Source of the DNA: Acetivibrio alkalicellulosi
GTDB taxonomy: Bacteria; Bacillota; Clostridia; Acetivibrionales; Acetivibrionaceae
Direction of reading: 5' to 3'
DNA: 64,000 nt
NCBI GenBank assembly: GCA_008125075.1
Contig: VLTH01000002.1
Coordinates: 1,967,451-2,031,450, forward strand
Shown one piece after another: positions 45,001-53,265 of this stretch. Each line of letters begins with the position of its first letter. Within the stretch, counting starts at the first letter, position 1. The notes under the pieces were generated by a model that had not been told where the DNA came from, made no database searches, and worked only from the letters and a program-made list of their open reading frames with translations. A program made the position numbers and the translations under genes.

Positions 45001-45032
45001 GAATAATTAATAAATTCCCTGTGGAAAACTAA
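42021..45032 (+). CDS. Cellulosomal GH81 endo-beta-1,3-glucanase
   Basis: 1003-aa secreted laminarinase. A signal peptide (1-30) precedes a large GH81 catalytic domain (about 40-750). The catalytic-glutamate region FGDGNNQESSSEAMNAW lies near residue 530, with YQDSHGSGPSVNDHHFHYGY near 445-465. A Pro/Thr linker (about 765-785), a CBM-like beta-sandwich (about 790-925, ETLIIDDFNSSSQWESGKND onward) and a C-terminal type I dockerin (about 933-1000) follow. Both dockerin calcium loops are intact: GDIDGNGKVDSSDYVLLRRYL and DLDGNGEINSTDAILLRRYL. This is the arrangement of C. thermocellum Lic81A except for its binding module. Strong GGAGG site. It should dock into scaffoldins and attack beta-1,3-glucans. 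Confidence 0.96.
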   Translation: MLKIIKKKFYLLTIIVLYFTFLFSHSNVLSFQGEIKLGLGSYSTVLPAGANNIQSTIYRTDNLKGPMSTNDWWSSTAFIQYSERQYPHPLAVLNKQQGIQIYYPGPSIYAWEDAVAGWMDLPQSSLNDLTVGHSGVNSFPDTRVDDYSDWFVSNLFKSGSNSMRVTYGAGSPYLYFTYAGGNPRITFQRAPNIWSGDSNSPVLGVTINGRHYGLFGPIGSTWSGIGTSTLINNLRNNNYFSIALLPDNRPQTLSKFTQYAYSHVTKSQANYVYNQSTSEVITTFTYTTESKQGTQTGTLFALYPHQWRNTDSNLLEFSYQTIKGEMKVGEGNSFKTKMKYTGVLPSLPDLGTYDKNQLNIYINQEAAKNPNLSVDTYNVGKELGKAAVLAPIAEQLGNTQAVNAFHATMKRGLESWFKASNQQGNLKTSNVFYYNQNWGTIIGYQDSHGSGPSVNDHHFHYGYYVKAAAEIARLDPTWASQSNWGGMVELLIRDFAGDRNDPLFPYLRNFDPFSGHSWASGNSIFGDGNNQESSSEAMNAWTAMILWGEATGNTEIRDMGIYLYTTEMNAINEYWFDIHKTNFHKDYPHEQIAIVWGGKLVNGTWWSPNPEEIHGINWLPFHGGSLYLGHYPEYVDRNYNDLKNRRQSTNWLLWDDLIWMYRAMSNPSDAINQMNAGINNSLNRLEAGNSKAHTYHWIHNFNALGHVDRTITSNHPIYAVFNKNDQKTYVVYNYKSSPISVTFSDRKTMTVPAKSMATSSGGPSNIDTPPTTPTPTTPTEPVTETLIIDDFNSSSQWESGKNDLGENIIINGGLYNLEANSNLYFFYNGGNNPESFDTYINRDISSYNHLILNIKGGSGGEESTLKLILNDGYDHAVSLSSYINLTDDYKDVRIPLLDFGANLKNIRYLRFEGTGTAKIIRINEIKLCSSKSIKYGDIDGNGKVDSSDYVLLRRYLLEIITSFNSPDGKKAADLDGNGEINSTDAILLRRYLLGIINKFPVEN

Positions 45033-45050
45033 TACTTAAACATTTTACAA

Positions 45051-45105
45051 AAAGGCTGTTACAAAACTAACTTATTTTTTGTTAGTAATGTAATAGCCTT
45101 TTATC
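45051..45105. terminator. Bidirectional terminator after the GH81 gene
   Basis: AAAGGCTGTTACA faces TGTAATAGCCTTTT around an inner pairing ACTAAC/GTTAGT with a T-rich loop. Serves convergent GH81 and the dockerin protein gene. Confidence 0.85.
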
Positions 45106-45124
45106 TTATTGTATATGATAATAA

Positions 45125-47119
45125 TTAATTTAGTGTAATTATCCCTAATACTGCTCTTCTTAAAATAACATAGTCCACAGAGTTTATTTTTCCGTCACCA
45201 TTTAGATCATATTTATCCAAGTCATACTCTGAAGCTTCCATAATTCCAAGTATAATTCTTCTTACAATTGCTGCATCTGTAGAATTAGGCATAAATACTG
45301 AATCCATAGGTGGTGGTATAACTGATGGATGTTGTGGATCAATCTCCGGGTCTTCAACTACTACATCTTCTTGTGGGTCTTTAATTTCTTCATCTTCTGA
45401 GTCTTCATCTACTTTACCTTCTTGTGGGCCTTTAATTTCTTCATCTTCATCTGAATCTTCAACTACTTTATCTTCTTCTGGGTCTTTAATTTCTTCATCT
45501 TCATCTGAATCTTCAACTACTTTATCTTCTTCTGGGTCTTTAACTTCTTCATCTTCATTTGAATCTTCAACTACTTTATCTTCTTCTGGGTCTTTAACTT
45601 CTTCATCTTCATTTGAATCTTCAACTACTTTATCTTCTTCTAAATTATCTGACTCATTATTTAAAACATACAAATACATGTTTGTAAATTTTAGAGTAGT
45701 TCCTTCGGATACCATTCCGCGACCTAATAGAAAAGAAAAAGAAGCTTCTTCATCATAATGATTAGGAACAAAAGTCTCTTTAACTGTCAAAGGAACTCCC
45801 TGATTTAAACTTATGGGCATCCAGTTATTGTTCCAGTACTCATTAAAAGATCCTTGCCTTTGACCTATTTTAGCATAAATATTACAATTATTATCTGCCT
45901 CTACTGTAAATCCAATTTTATACGTGTTATTCGGATTAATATATATATTGTCTTTCCATAACTCTATATCCCATATTTCATTTCCACTATTTATAACAGT
46001 AACTAAAATACCTTCTTCACTTATTTCGTATTGTGTTTGTGCCGGTTCATTCTCTACTATATACCATCCTTCTGGCATTGTCCAAGAAAGATCACCTTCT
46101 ATTGTTTTTTTTGGTGTTGGAGTTGGCTCTGGCGTTACTTCTACTTCTAATGCCTCCATATGCAAATACAAATCTGTAATTGTAATAGTTGTACCATCTG
46201 GCACATTACCTAATTGAAATATATACGAAGCCTCAGCATCATACACATATGGAATAAATTTACCTTCAACTTTTAATATAACTCCCTTTTCTATGTTGAA
46301 ACTTTGGAAGTTATTATGCCAATATTCATTAAAATCCCCTTTTGTTTGTCCTATTTTGGCATAAATACTGCAATCACTATCAGCCTCTATTGTAAATCCA
46401 ATTGTATATTCATAGTTTGGATCAACTATAACATTATCTTTCTTTAACTCTATATCCCATATCTCATCTCCACTATTTATAACATTTACTACTATAGATT
46501 CTTCATTTGTTGTAAGGCTTGCCTGTGCGGGTTCATCTTCTGATATATACCATTCTTCTGATATTGGTAATGCATCCGCTACTGGTGTTGTAATTACTTC
46601 TTCAGTTAAACCTGTTAAAGTAGCATAACCATTATAGGCTTCTCCTCCCCATACGCCATCTCCATTATAATATATTACTCCTATTTTTAGTTTTTCAGGT
46701 GGAGCAGTTGTTGTTTTAAACTCAAAAACAGCTGTTTCACCTTGCATTATATAGCGTGATCCTTCTTCACTTCCTCGCCAATTTGTTGAAAAATTCACCA
46801 TATAACCCTCATAAGAGTCACCACCTGCTATTCCAGCTCTCCATGATGATTGGTTTTTCACTTCCACATTCTCAAATGGCAATGGAGGTAATACAGGTTC
46901 GTCAAACCAATAACCAAATATTATTCCATATATGCTATCATTTGAATTTGAGCTGGTATTTTTTACTTCAAGAATATAATTATAAGTATTTCCGTTCTTA
47001 ACTACACTATAATATGCCTCTGCACTTCTAGCATCTTCTTCAGCAAAAATATTAGTAATCCCTGTTGATAATAACAAAGTCATAGTTAACACTAAACAAA
47101 ATAATCTTTTTAATTTCAC
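45125..47119 (-). CDS. Secreted dockerin protein with two CBM-like modules and acidic repeats
   Basis: 664-aa protein with no catalytic domain I recognise. A signal peptide (1-26) is followed by a beta domain (about 32-170, SVVKNGNTYNYILEVKNTSS). Next are two homologous CBM4/9-like sandwiches (about 195-335 and 345-490; shared phrases WYI.E.EPAQ, GNEIWDIEL, YAKIGQ, FNEYW). Then come five 18-residue acidic repeats (EEDKVVEDSNEDEEVKDP, about 495-590) and a C-terminal dockerin. The dockerin's second calcium loop YDLNGDGKINSVDYVILRRA is intact, but the first (MPNSTDAAIVRRIILG) lacks most Asp ligands. Start is GTG after GGGGGGAT. Probably a cellulosome-borne carbohydrate binder. Confidence 0.85.
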   Translation of the reverse strand: MKLKRLFCLVLTMTLLLSTGITNIFAEEDARSAEAYYSVVKNGNTYNYILEVKNTSSNSNDSIYGIIFGYWFDEPVLPPLPFENVEVKNQSSWRAGIAGGDSYEGYMVNFSTNWRGSEEGSRYIMQGETAVFEFKTTTAPPEKLKIGVIYYNGDGVWGGEAYNGYATLTGLTEEVITTPVADALPISEEWYISEDEPAQASLTTNEESIVVNVINSGDEIWDIELKKDNVIVDPNYEYTIGFTIEADSDCSIYAKIGQTKGDFNEYWHNNFQSFNIEKGVILKVEGKFIPYVYDAEASYIFQLGNVPDGTTITITDLYLHMEALEVEVTPEPTPTPKKTIEGDLSWTMPEGWYIVENEPAQTQYEISEEGILVTVINSGNEIWDIELWKDNIYINPNNTYKIGFTVEADNNCNIYAKIGQRQGSFNEYWNNNWMPISLNQGVPLTVKETFVPNHYDEEASFSFLLGRGMVSEGTTLKFTNMYLYVLNNESDNLEEDKVVEDSNEDEEVKDPEEDKVVEDSNEDEEVKDPEEDKVVEDSDEDEEIKDPEEDKVVEDSDEDEEIKGPQEGKVDEDSEDEEIKDPQEDVVVEDPEIDPQHPSVIPPPMDSVFMPNSTDAAIVRRIILGIMEASEYDLDKYDLNGDGKINSVDYVILRRAVLGIITLN
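45355..45650 (-). repeat. 54-nt tandem repeats coding an acidic linker
   Basis: About five tandem units of 54 nt, one of them shortened to 51, inside the dockerin protein gene. Each begins CTTCATCTTCATTTGAATC or CATCTTCATCTGAATCTTC on the plus strand. Copies are nearly identical at the 5' end of the array and degrade toward the dockerin, consistent with recent slippage. Confidence 0.85.
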
Positions 47120-47703
47120 AAAAAATCCCCCCTGAATTTATAGTCCTTTAAAAATGTTACAAAAGTTTTCTTTCCCATCACTCCTTTCATATTATTTAGG
47201 ATATTAGGTAAGGCAAAATATGACCATAATGCATATATTAGCAATAACTAGTAATGCGAGATTTGCTAATATAGAATAATAATATATAAGCCTTATATCT
47301 TTTAAGTTTGAAGTTTGATAAATAGAATTTACTTTATTCAGAAGAATTAAGATAATAGCATTGTAACAGCATCTTAAAGCATGTTTAAATAAAACCTTTT
47401 GTAATATCCATAATTAAATTATATCATATATTTGAATAAATAAACATTATATAAAAATTTTTTTAATAAATTTAAAAACTCAAGTAACACAATTCTATCC
47501 CTTTAAAACTTTAGCACCAAAACCCCTCTCCTTAAATCTTTCAAGACCCTCTATGACTTATAATAAAGAATGGACTGCTACTATTTACAGTCCATTTCCT
47601 AACTTTATGAAAGTACTCTCTTACCATTTCATTTCTTGTTTAAAAAGGTTACTTGCTAAGGATACATTCATTTGCTTTAATTATATCTTATCATATTAGT
47701 GAA
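47120..47703. other. 584-nt intergenic region, mostly AT-rich
   Basis: Holds the promoter of the dockerin protein (right of 47120) and the 3' region of wrbA. AATGGACTG faces CAGTCCATT at 47570-47598, a probable terminator for wrbA on the minus strand. No ORF with a ribosome site, no SigI-like promoter and no known riboswitch seen. 47225-47290 has TTAGCAATA and TTTGCTAATA facing each other, a possible operator or hairpin. Confidence 0.45.
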
Positions 47704-48315
47704 CTAATTTGCTAATTTAGCAGCAATAGCTGCTACATGTTTTCCTTGAAATCTAGCTCCAGCCAGTTCATTTTCACTAGGCATTCTGCTTCCATCTCCT
47801 CCTGTTATAGTTGTTGCACCATAAGGAGAACCACCACTTATCTCTTCAATAGTATTTTGATTGCTAAAGCTATATGGCAAACCAGCAACAATCATACCGT
47901 GATGAAGTAATGTGGTGTGAAAACTTAAAATAGTTGATTCTTGTCCACCATGCTGTGTTGCAGTGCTTGTAAAAACACTTCCAACTTTTCCAATTAAAGC
48001 ACCCTTAGCCCACAATCCACCTGTTCCATCTAAAAACTGCCTCATTTGACCTGCCATATTACCAAACCTTGTTGGAGTTCCGAAAATAATTGCATCTGCA
48101 AGAGCCAATTCATCTACAGTACAAACTGGTATATGATCAAAAGCTTTTCTAGCTTCTAATGCTCCTATTTGTTTTAATAAATCTTCAGATAATGTCTCAG
48201 GCACTCTTCTTAAAATTACTTCAGCACCATCAACTTCACGTGCCCCTTCTGCAATAGCCTCAGCCATTTTGTATATATGTCCGTAAGTTGAATAAAACAA
48301 TATCAATACTTTCAT
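47704..48315 (-). CDS. wrbA: NAD(P)H:quinone oxidoreductase WrbA
   Basis: 203-aa flavodoxin-like, FMN-binding enzyme that reduces quinones by two electrons. N-terminal FMN loop [20 protein letters not shown], the WrbA insertion and motifs [31 protein letters not shown] and [15 protein letters not shown] are all present. Length is normal. Single-gene unit, ribosome site GGGAGG. Likely an oxidative-stress protector in an anaerobe. Confidence 0.95.
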   Translation of the reverse strand: MKVLILFYSTYGHIYKMAEAIAEGAREVDGAEVILRRVPETLSEDLLKQIGALEARKAFDHIPVCTVDELALADAIIFGTPTRFGNMAGQMRQFLDGTGGLWAKGALIGKVGSVFTSTATQHGGQESTILSFHTTLLHHGMIVAGLPYSFSNQNTIEEISGGSPYGATTITGGDGSRMPSENELAGARFQGKHVAAIAAKLAN

Positions 48316-48626
48316 ACAATCCGCCTCCCATTTATATATAATATCAACTCTTAATTATATAATATCCAAATAATCATACAACAATCAAAATTTTTGTCCT
48401 GATTAACTAATTGTTTTATCAATCAGTTTTTTAATTGTTTTGCAAAGACCCTGACGAGGAGCATATACAGGCTCTAGACTGAGCAACTTAAGTTTTTTCT
48501 TAACTTAATAAATATGCACACAGATCAGTATAAAAAGTTGATTTGTTCGGTATTTTATGCTATTATTTTACTATAAATTAAAATTGGTAAATATATGTAA
48601 TAAAAAATATTTAAACGGGGTAATTT
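48316..48626. other. Intergenic region with R3 fragment
   Basis: 311 nt between divergent wrbA and the C39-like gene. 48455-48500 is an R3 fragment (GAGGAGCATATACAGGCTCTA, GCAACTTAAGTTTTT). The rest is AT-rich promoter DNA without a gene. Confidence 0.45.
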
Positions 48627-49310
48627 ATGAAACTTTTTAAAAAAACTATAAATTTTTTTATTGTTCTATCTGCTATGCTTGTTATAATTCTAATTAGTCT
48701 ATTTATAAGACAAGGAATAATTAGTCAAAAAATCAATAATAATTTTGTTAGTATTTATAATACGCCAAAGTATCAAGAATTTGTAGCCGTGGAAGGAATT
48801 AAGGTTTTTTCTCAAGAAGTAAGCTGTGGTTATGCTTGTATTGAAATGATTGCAAAATGGCTTAATAATAATGATATAACAGAGCAAACACTATTAGCTC
48901 AAAATGAAGGAAAAATATCTACTGCTGTTGGTAATGGTTTCTCCAAAGAAATGAATAAACAGTTTCCTCAATACACAACTACTAGATATAAAAACCTTAA
49001 AAATACAGAGCTAATTGATAAAATTTATGATAGTCTCTCTACTGGTACGCCTGTAACAGTAGGGCTTGCATCAATATATAATGATGGTGGTGTAGAATAT
49101 TGGACATTGCATTATGTAATAGTAACAGCTATAGACATACCAAATGACAGAGTATTTTTATCCAACCCTTACGGATATGAAGAGATTTTTACAATAGAAG
49201 AATTTTTAAGTGCCACTCGTTATGATAGCTATGAAAACATGGAGCTTTTCTTAAGATTAGGATTTGCTGTGGGACTCTTTAATAAAAATACAATATATAT
49301 AATGGAATAA
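48627..49310 (+). CDS. Membrane-anchored C39-like cysteine peptidase
   Basis: 227-aa protein with an N-terminal membrane helix or signal (about 8-30). The C39_2-type papain fold has catalytic Cys in FSQEVSCGYACIEMIAKWL near residue 68, His in YWTLHYVIVTAID near 170 and Asn/Asp in FLSNPYGYEE near 188. Relatives cleave or transfer peptides in bacteriocin export or are stand-alone. There is no transporter or peptide precursor nearby, so the substrate is unknown. Ribosome site is the weak ACGGGGTAA. Confidence 0.85.
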   Translation: MKLFKKTINFFIVLSAMLVIILISLFIRQGIISQKINNNFVSIYNTPKYQEFVAVEGIKVFSQEVSCGYACIEMIAKWLNNNDITEQTLLAQNEGKISTAVGNGFSKEMNKQFPQYTTTRYKNLKNTELIDKIYDSLSTGTPVTVGLASIYNDGGVEYWTLHYVIVTAIDIPNDRVFLSNPYGYEEIFTIEEFLSATRYDSYENMELFLRLGFAVGLFNKNTIYIME

Positions 49311-49324
49311 AATGAAATCTGATT

Positions 49325-49357
49325 AATATGTCCCTTCTAAAAAGTGACATATTTTTG
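49325..49357 (+). terminator. Terminator of the C39-like peptidase gene
   Basis: ATATGTC faces GACATAT with T-run TTTTTG after, 15 nt past the stop codon. Between here and 49628 the sequence is AT-rich, with no other feature seen apart from the thpR ribosome site. Confidence 0.7.
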
Positions 49358-49628
49358 CTATAATAAGAGTATTTGTTATAACCTAAAAAGCTTATTTGCT
49401 CCATTTTTATTTGACCAGACCTTCTTCCAATTCATTTTCACGATTAACAAACTTAGATATCATTTAATCACCTAATCAATTTTTATTTAAACATAATTTA
49501 CTATAAATTATTTATTATATTTATTTTGTGTACAAAATTCATTTTCATATATTTCTCAATATGTCTTGAATTTTTTACAAACTATTATAAAATATAAGTA
49601 TCAAATTACTAAACAGGAGGATCTTTCT

Positions 49629-50195
49629 ATCAGATCTTTTATTGGAATTGATTTTGATATGGAACAAAAAAATAAAATATATGAACTTCAGCAAAAACTT
49701 AAGAGATATGCTAAAAAGGGAAGATGGAAGTATATTGACAACTTTCATATCACATTAAAATTTTTAGACGAAATAAACGTTTCTCAACAAAAACAAATAG
49801 ATAATGCTATGCAAAGTATTTGCTTTGAAAGAAATCCCTTTAATCTATCACTAGAAGGCATAAATGCATTTACTAATAAAGGTTGTGTTAGAGTTTTATG
49901 GCTTGGTCTTTCTGGTGATATAAAAGAGTTAGAGTCACTACATTATGAAGTTGACAAATCACTTATTCCTATTGGTATTTCACCTGAAAAAAGAAAATTT
50001 AGGCCGCATATCACCATTGGCCAAGATATTTTTTTTGAATGTGACTTTACAACTATAAAAGATACATCATATTCCATAAATTTTGGCATAACCCATATAA
50101 ATAGTATATTTCTTTTTAAAAGTGAGCAAATTGAAAACAAACGTATTTACTCAAAAGTTAGTAAATATATCTTTCAAAATAAAAAGGAGGATTAA
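49629..50195 (+). CDS. thpR: RNA 2',3'-cyclic phosphodiesterase ThpR with apparent AUC start
   Basis: 2H phosphoesterase (LigT/ThpR family) that opens 2',3'-cyclic phosphates in RNA. The two HxTx motifs are FHITLKFLDE near residue 40 and PHITIGQDI near 130. About 188 aa from the family start. The expected initiator before RSFIGIDF is ATC at 49629, not a standard start, yet it sits exactly 8 nt after AGGAGG (49615-49620). The only upstream in-frame start is TTG at 49566, which has no ribosome site. The stop is 2 nt before the GTG of the purine permease, so the two genes form an operon. Confidence 0.93.
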   Translation: MRSFIGIDFDMEQKNKIYELQQKLKRYAKKGRWKYIDNFHITLKFLDEINVSQQKQIDNAMQSICFERNPFNLSLEGINAFTNKGCVRVLWLGLSGDIKELESLHYEVDKSLIPIGISPEKRKFRPHITIGQDIFFECDFTTIKDTSYSINFGITHINSIFLFKSEQIENKRIYSKVSKYIFQNKKED

Positions 50196-50197
50196 TC

Positions 50198-51586
50198 GTG
50201 GACAAGTTTTTTAAGTTAAAAGAAAACAACACCGACATTAAAACTGAACTTATTGCTGGATTAACAACCTTTGTAACAATGGCTTATATTATATTCGTCA
50301 ATCCTGATATTCTAAGTGCTCCATTTTTCATTATGGACAATCCTGAATATGGTTCAATTATTTTTAATAATGTCTTTTTTGCAACATGTGTAGCGGCTGC
50401 TATTGGAACTCTTATAATGGCTCTCTATGCAAAGTTGCCCTTTGCTCAGGCTCCCGGTATGGGCTTGAATGCTTTTTTTTCCTTCACAATGGTATTCTCA
50501 CTTGGATATACATTCAACCAAGCTTTGGCCGCAGTATTTATTTCAGGAATATTGTTTATAATTATAACTTTAATAGGATTTCGAAAAACTATTGTAAAAG
50601 CCATTCCTGAAAATCTTAAATATGCAATTTCTGCAGGTATTGGTCTGTTTATTGCACTTATAGGTTTTTCAAATGCTAATATTATCATAGCTCATAACGA
50701 AACCCTAGTTACAATGATTGATTTCTCAAATTTTCAAAGCCCAGAAGTAAAAAATGCATTGGTGGCAGTTATTGGTCTTATGATAATAGCCATTTTAATG
50801 CAATTAAAAATTAAGGGTGCTATTTTAATTGGTATTTTGCTAACTACCATTATTTCTATTCCCTTTGGTGTTGCAAATATATCAATTACTGGTATAAATG
50901 ACTTTATAAGTTTACCCCAGTTTCCAAGAGAAACTTTTATGAAAATGGATATTAGAGGATTATTGGGGATTGGAACAGGTCAAAGTATATGGTCAATTCT
51001 TTTTACCACTATAACTCTAGTTGTAGCGTTTAGCCTTGTTGATATGTTTGATACAATTGGAGCTTTAATTGGTACTGGCCAGCAATCAGGATTAGTTGAC
51101 AAAGACGGAAACCTTCCCAATATGGAAAAGGCTTTGATGGCAGATGCCATTGCTACCACAACTGGAGCTATTCTTGGCACATCCACAGTCACTACATATA
51201 TTGAAAGTGGAGCAGGCATTCAGGCAGGAGGTAAGACTGGTCTTACCTCAGTTGTAACAGCAATTATGTTTTTACTAGCACTGTTTTTTGCTCCTTTAGT
51301 TGGCATTGTTCCACCTGCAGCAACAGCACCTGCTCTTATTATTGTAGGAATACTTATGATTTCTCAGATCAAAAACATAAACTTTGAAAGCATGGACGAA
51401 GCGCTACCTGCATTTTTGACAATTGTACTTATGCCTTTTACATATAGTATAGCTACAGGCATAGCTGCTGGCATAATAACATATCCTGTTTTAAAGTTTT
51501 TCAAAGGTAAATCCAAAGAAGTTCATCCTATTTTATACGTACTAGCTATTTTATTTATAATGCGATTCATACTCATGCCCCATTAA
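50198..51586 (+). CDS. NCS2-family purine permease (AzgA/PbuG type)
   Basis: 462-aa membrane protein with about 12-14 helices, from the AzgA/PbuG branch that imports adenine, guanine or hypoxanthine. Characteristic stretches: ELIAGLTTFVTMAYIIFVNP, FAQAPGMGLNAFFSFTMV, FSLVDMFDTIGALIGTG and TSTVTTYIESGAGIQAGGKT. Start is GTG at 50198 with AAAGGAGG upstream; the thpR stop is 2 nt before it. No purine riboswitch precedes the operon as far as I can see. Exact purine specificity is not deducible. Confidence 0.95.
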   Translation: MDKFFKLKENNTDIKTELIAGLTTFVTMAYIIFVNPDILSAPFFIMDNPEYGSIIFNNVFFATCVAAAIGTLIMALYAKLPFAQAPGMGLNAFFSFTMVFSLGYTFNQALAAVFISGILFIIITLIGFRKTIVKAIPENLKYAISAGIGLFIALIGFSNANIIIAHNETLVTMIDFSNFQSPEVKNALVAVIGLMIIAILMQLKIKGAILIGILLTTIISIPFGVANISITGINDFISLPQFPRETFMKMDIRGLLGIGTGQSIWSILFTTITLVVAFSLVDMFDTIGALIGTGQQSGLVDKDGNLPNMEKALMADAIATTTGAILGTSTVTTYIESGAGIQAGGKTGLTSVVTAIMFLLALFFAPLVGIVPPAATAPALIIVGILMISQIKNINFESMDEALPAFLTIVLMPFTYSIATGIAAGIITYPVLKFFKGKSKEVHPILYVLAILFIMRFILMPH

Positions 51587-51589
51587 ATT

Positions 51590-51790
51590 TATGTATAACT
51601 TCCACAGCTCCATGCTGAATGCATAGTATTTAAGTAAAGAAAAATATGGAAAAGACTTCTAATACGACAGGAAAGTGAAAGCCTTCTTCAGTTTTACAAA
51701 GGGCGTCGAGGAGTATTTACAGTCTCTAAACTGCGAACTTTAGTTTCTGGAATATTTGTCAAATTCACTCCTCGATGCTCCTTCACTTTT
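51590..51790. repeat. R3 repeat copy between purine permease and rsgI
   Basis: Long R3 copy: AAGTAAAGAAAAATATGG, then CGTCGAGGAGTATTTACAGTC, CTAAACTGCGAACTTTAGTTTC TGGAATATTTG, ending with ACTCCTCGATGCTCCTTCAC. CGTCGAGGAGT and ACTCCTCGATG pair across about 48 nt; GTGAAAG and CTTCACTTTT lie outside. It touches the rsgI stop codon and may end transcription of both convergent genes. Confidence 0.65.
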
Positions 51791-51792
51791 AT

Positions 51793-53262
51793 TTAAGGTT
51801 CAATTCCCCATACAAGGACATCTTTAATATATGCTGTTATCCTTTGCCAGTCTACATATGAAGTCTCTGTGGGATTATATGAGTAGTCATTGCTCTGATC
51901 AAATCTACTCCAATCTTCTCTGTAAAATGCCCCTTGAACATAGACATATTCTTCTGGCTCTATACTTCCTGATGAAAATGTAATCTCTAAGTACATATTT
52001 GCATTAATTGTGTTTGTAATATTGTAAAAATTACAATGTACTTCTGATTCATCTCCATGGCTGAAAAAATACACAAATGTGTTCAAAGGAATATTTGCAT
52101 CTTCCTTAAAGTAGTATCTTATCTTTACATCCTTAAGTTCTACTGTATTAGTTCCAGTGTTTAATATTCTAAATCTATAGCTTACTGCTTCAGCATCATT
52201 TTTCCTATACTCACTAAAGTATTGAATCTTAAAACTGTTTTTTACTAAATCTTTCTGTCCTTGTATTGGTTCAGGCGTTGGGACAGGTGCTGTTTCAAAA
52301 TCATTTGCATCTGTTGGAACATCATTTTGGGTTGGTTCTGGTGCTAATGTAGGTTTTAATGTTGGAATTGGTTCTAATGTTTGTGCTGGATCAACCGCCT
52401 TGACTGATTCTGGCTTTTTAGTTGGCTCTAACGTCAGCTCTGGCTCATTTGATTTTGATGGTTGCAATGTATCTATCATATTATTATTTTCTTCATCCTG
52501 ATAGCTGTTTAATATTTTATATAACTCAAATACTCTCATATCTGCAACTTCTTCAATATCAACATTTTTCCTTATTTCTTTAGTTTTTAGATATAAATCA
52601 TACTTACCCATTGAAAGATTATGCTTTTGAGCAGCTTCTCTTTCTTTTGCTGTCACCTTTACTACTTGTGCTACAATATTTAGATGTTGGTCAAATTGAT
52701 TTATTGAATCTTGAATAGTTGTCATCATATCTGACATCTTTTTAACATCTTCATCCTTGGTAGAACTTAGTACTTTTTTGTCATTTAATGCAGCTGAAAC
52801 AAGTACTATATTATTACTGTCTGGTTTGATATACTCAAGTTCAATTGATACTTCTATCAACTCTAATATAGCATTTTTTACATGCTTATTTTTTACATCA
52901 ATTTTACCAATTATATCATTTGCACTATCGTTTAGAGGTAAAGCTTTTACCACATTATATTCATTATCAATAACAAATTCTAAACCTGGATTTATGTCAA
53001 TGTTAACATAGCCATATGCATTATCAAAATAAGCAGATCCCATAAATATTAATATTGCAATAAAAACAGCAGCAATACTTGATGCAAAGCCAATACTTTT
53101 ATAACCTAATCTTTTTATGCTGCGTACATCTTGATTTTCAAACTTAACTTGCTGTCCTAAAAGCATATGGTTTTGTCTCTCAATAAAAATAAACTCTCCG
53201 CTAGGTGTCAAAACCAATGCTTTTTTTCCCTCAAGTTCATAAATAATGCCAATATCATTCAT
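51793..53262 (-). CDS. rsgI: RsgI-type anti-sigma factor with CBM3 sensor
   Basis: 489-aa membrane anti-sigma factor for SigI. The cytoplasmic RsgI_N domain (1-50, GIIYELEGKKALVLTPSGEF) binds sigma; one membrane helix follows (about 56-78). The external region carries the conserved Asn-Pro of RsgI self-cleavage in YVNIDINPGLEF (Asn91-Pro92) and a helical domain to about 255. Then come a Pro/Glu/Thr-rich linker (about 260-340) and a C-terminal CBM3 (about 344-489, IQYFSEYRKNDAEAVSYRF to YVDWQRITAYIKDVLVWGIEP). In C. thermocellum such RsgIs bind cellulose outside and release SigI. It follows sigI by 3 nt. Confidence 0.95.
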   Translation of the reverse strand: MNDIGIIYELEGKKALVLTPSGEFIFIERQNHMLLGQQVKFENQDVRSIKRLGYKSIGFASSIAAVFIAILIFMGSAYFDNAYGYVNIDINPGLEFVIDNEYNVVKALPLNDSANDIIGKIDVKNKHVKNAILELIEVSIELEYIKPDSNNIVLVSAALNDKKVLSSTKDEDVKKMSDMMTTIQDSINQFDQHLNIVAQVVKVTAKEREAAQKHNLSMGKYDLYLKTKEIRKNVDIEEVADMRVFELYKILNSYQDEENNNMIDTLQPSKSNEPELTLEPTKKPESVKAVDPAQTLEPIPTLKPTLAPEPTQNDVPTDANDFETAPVPTPEPIQGQKDLVKNSFKIQYFSEYRKNDAEAVSYRFRILNTGTNTVELKDVKIRYYFKEDANIPLNTFVYFFSHGDESEVHCNFYNITNTINANMYLEITFSSGSIEPEEYVYVQGAFYREDWSRFDQSNDYSYNPTETSYVDWQRITAYIKDVLVWGIEP

Positions 53263-53265
53263 ATG

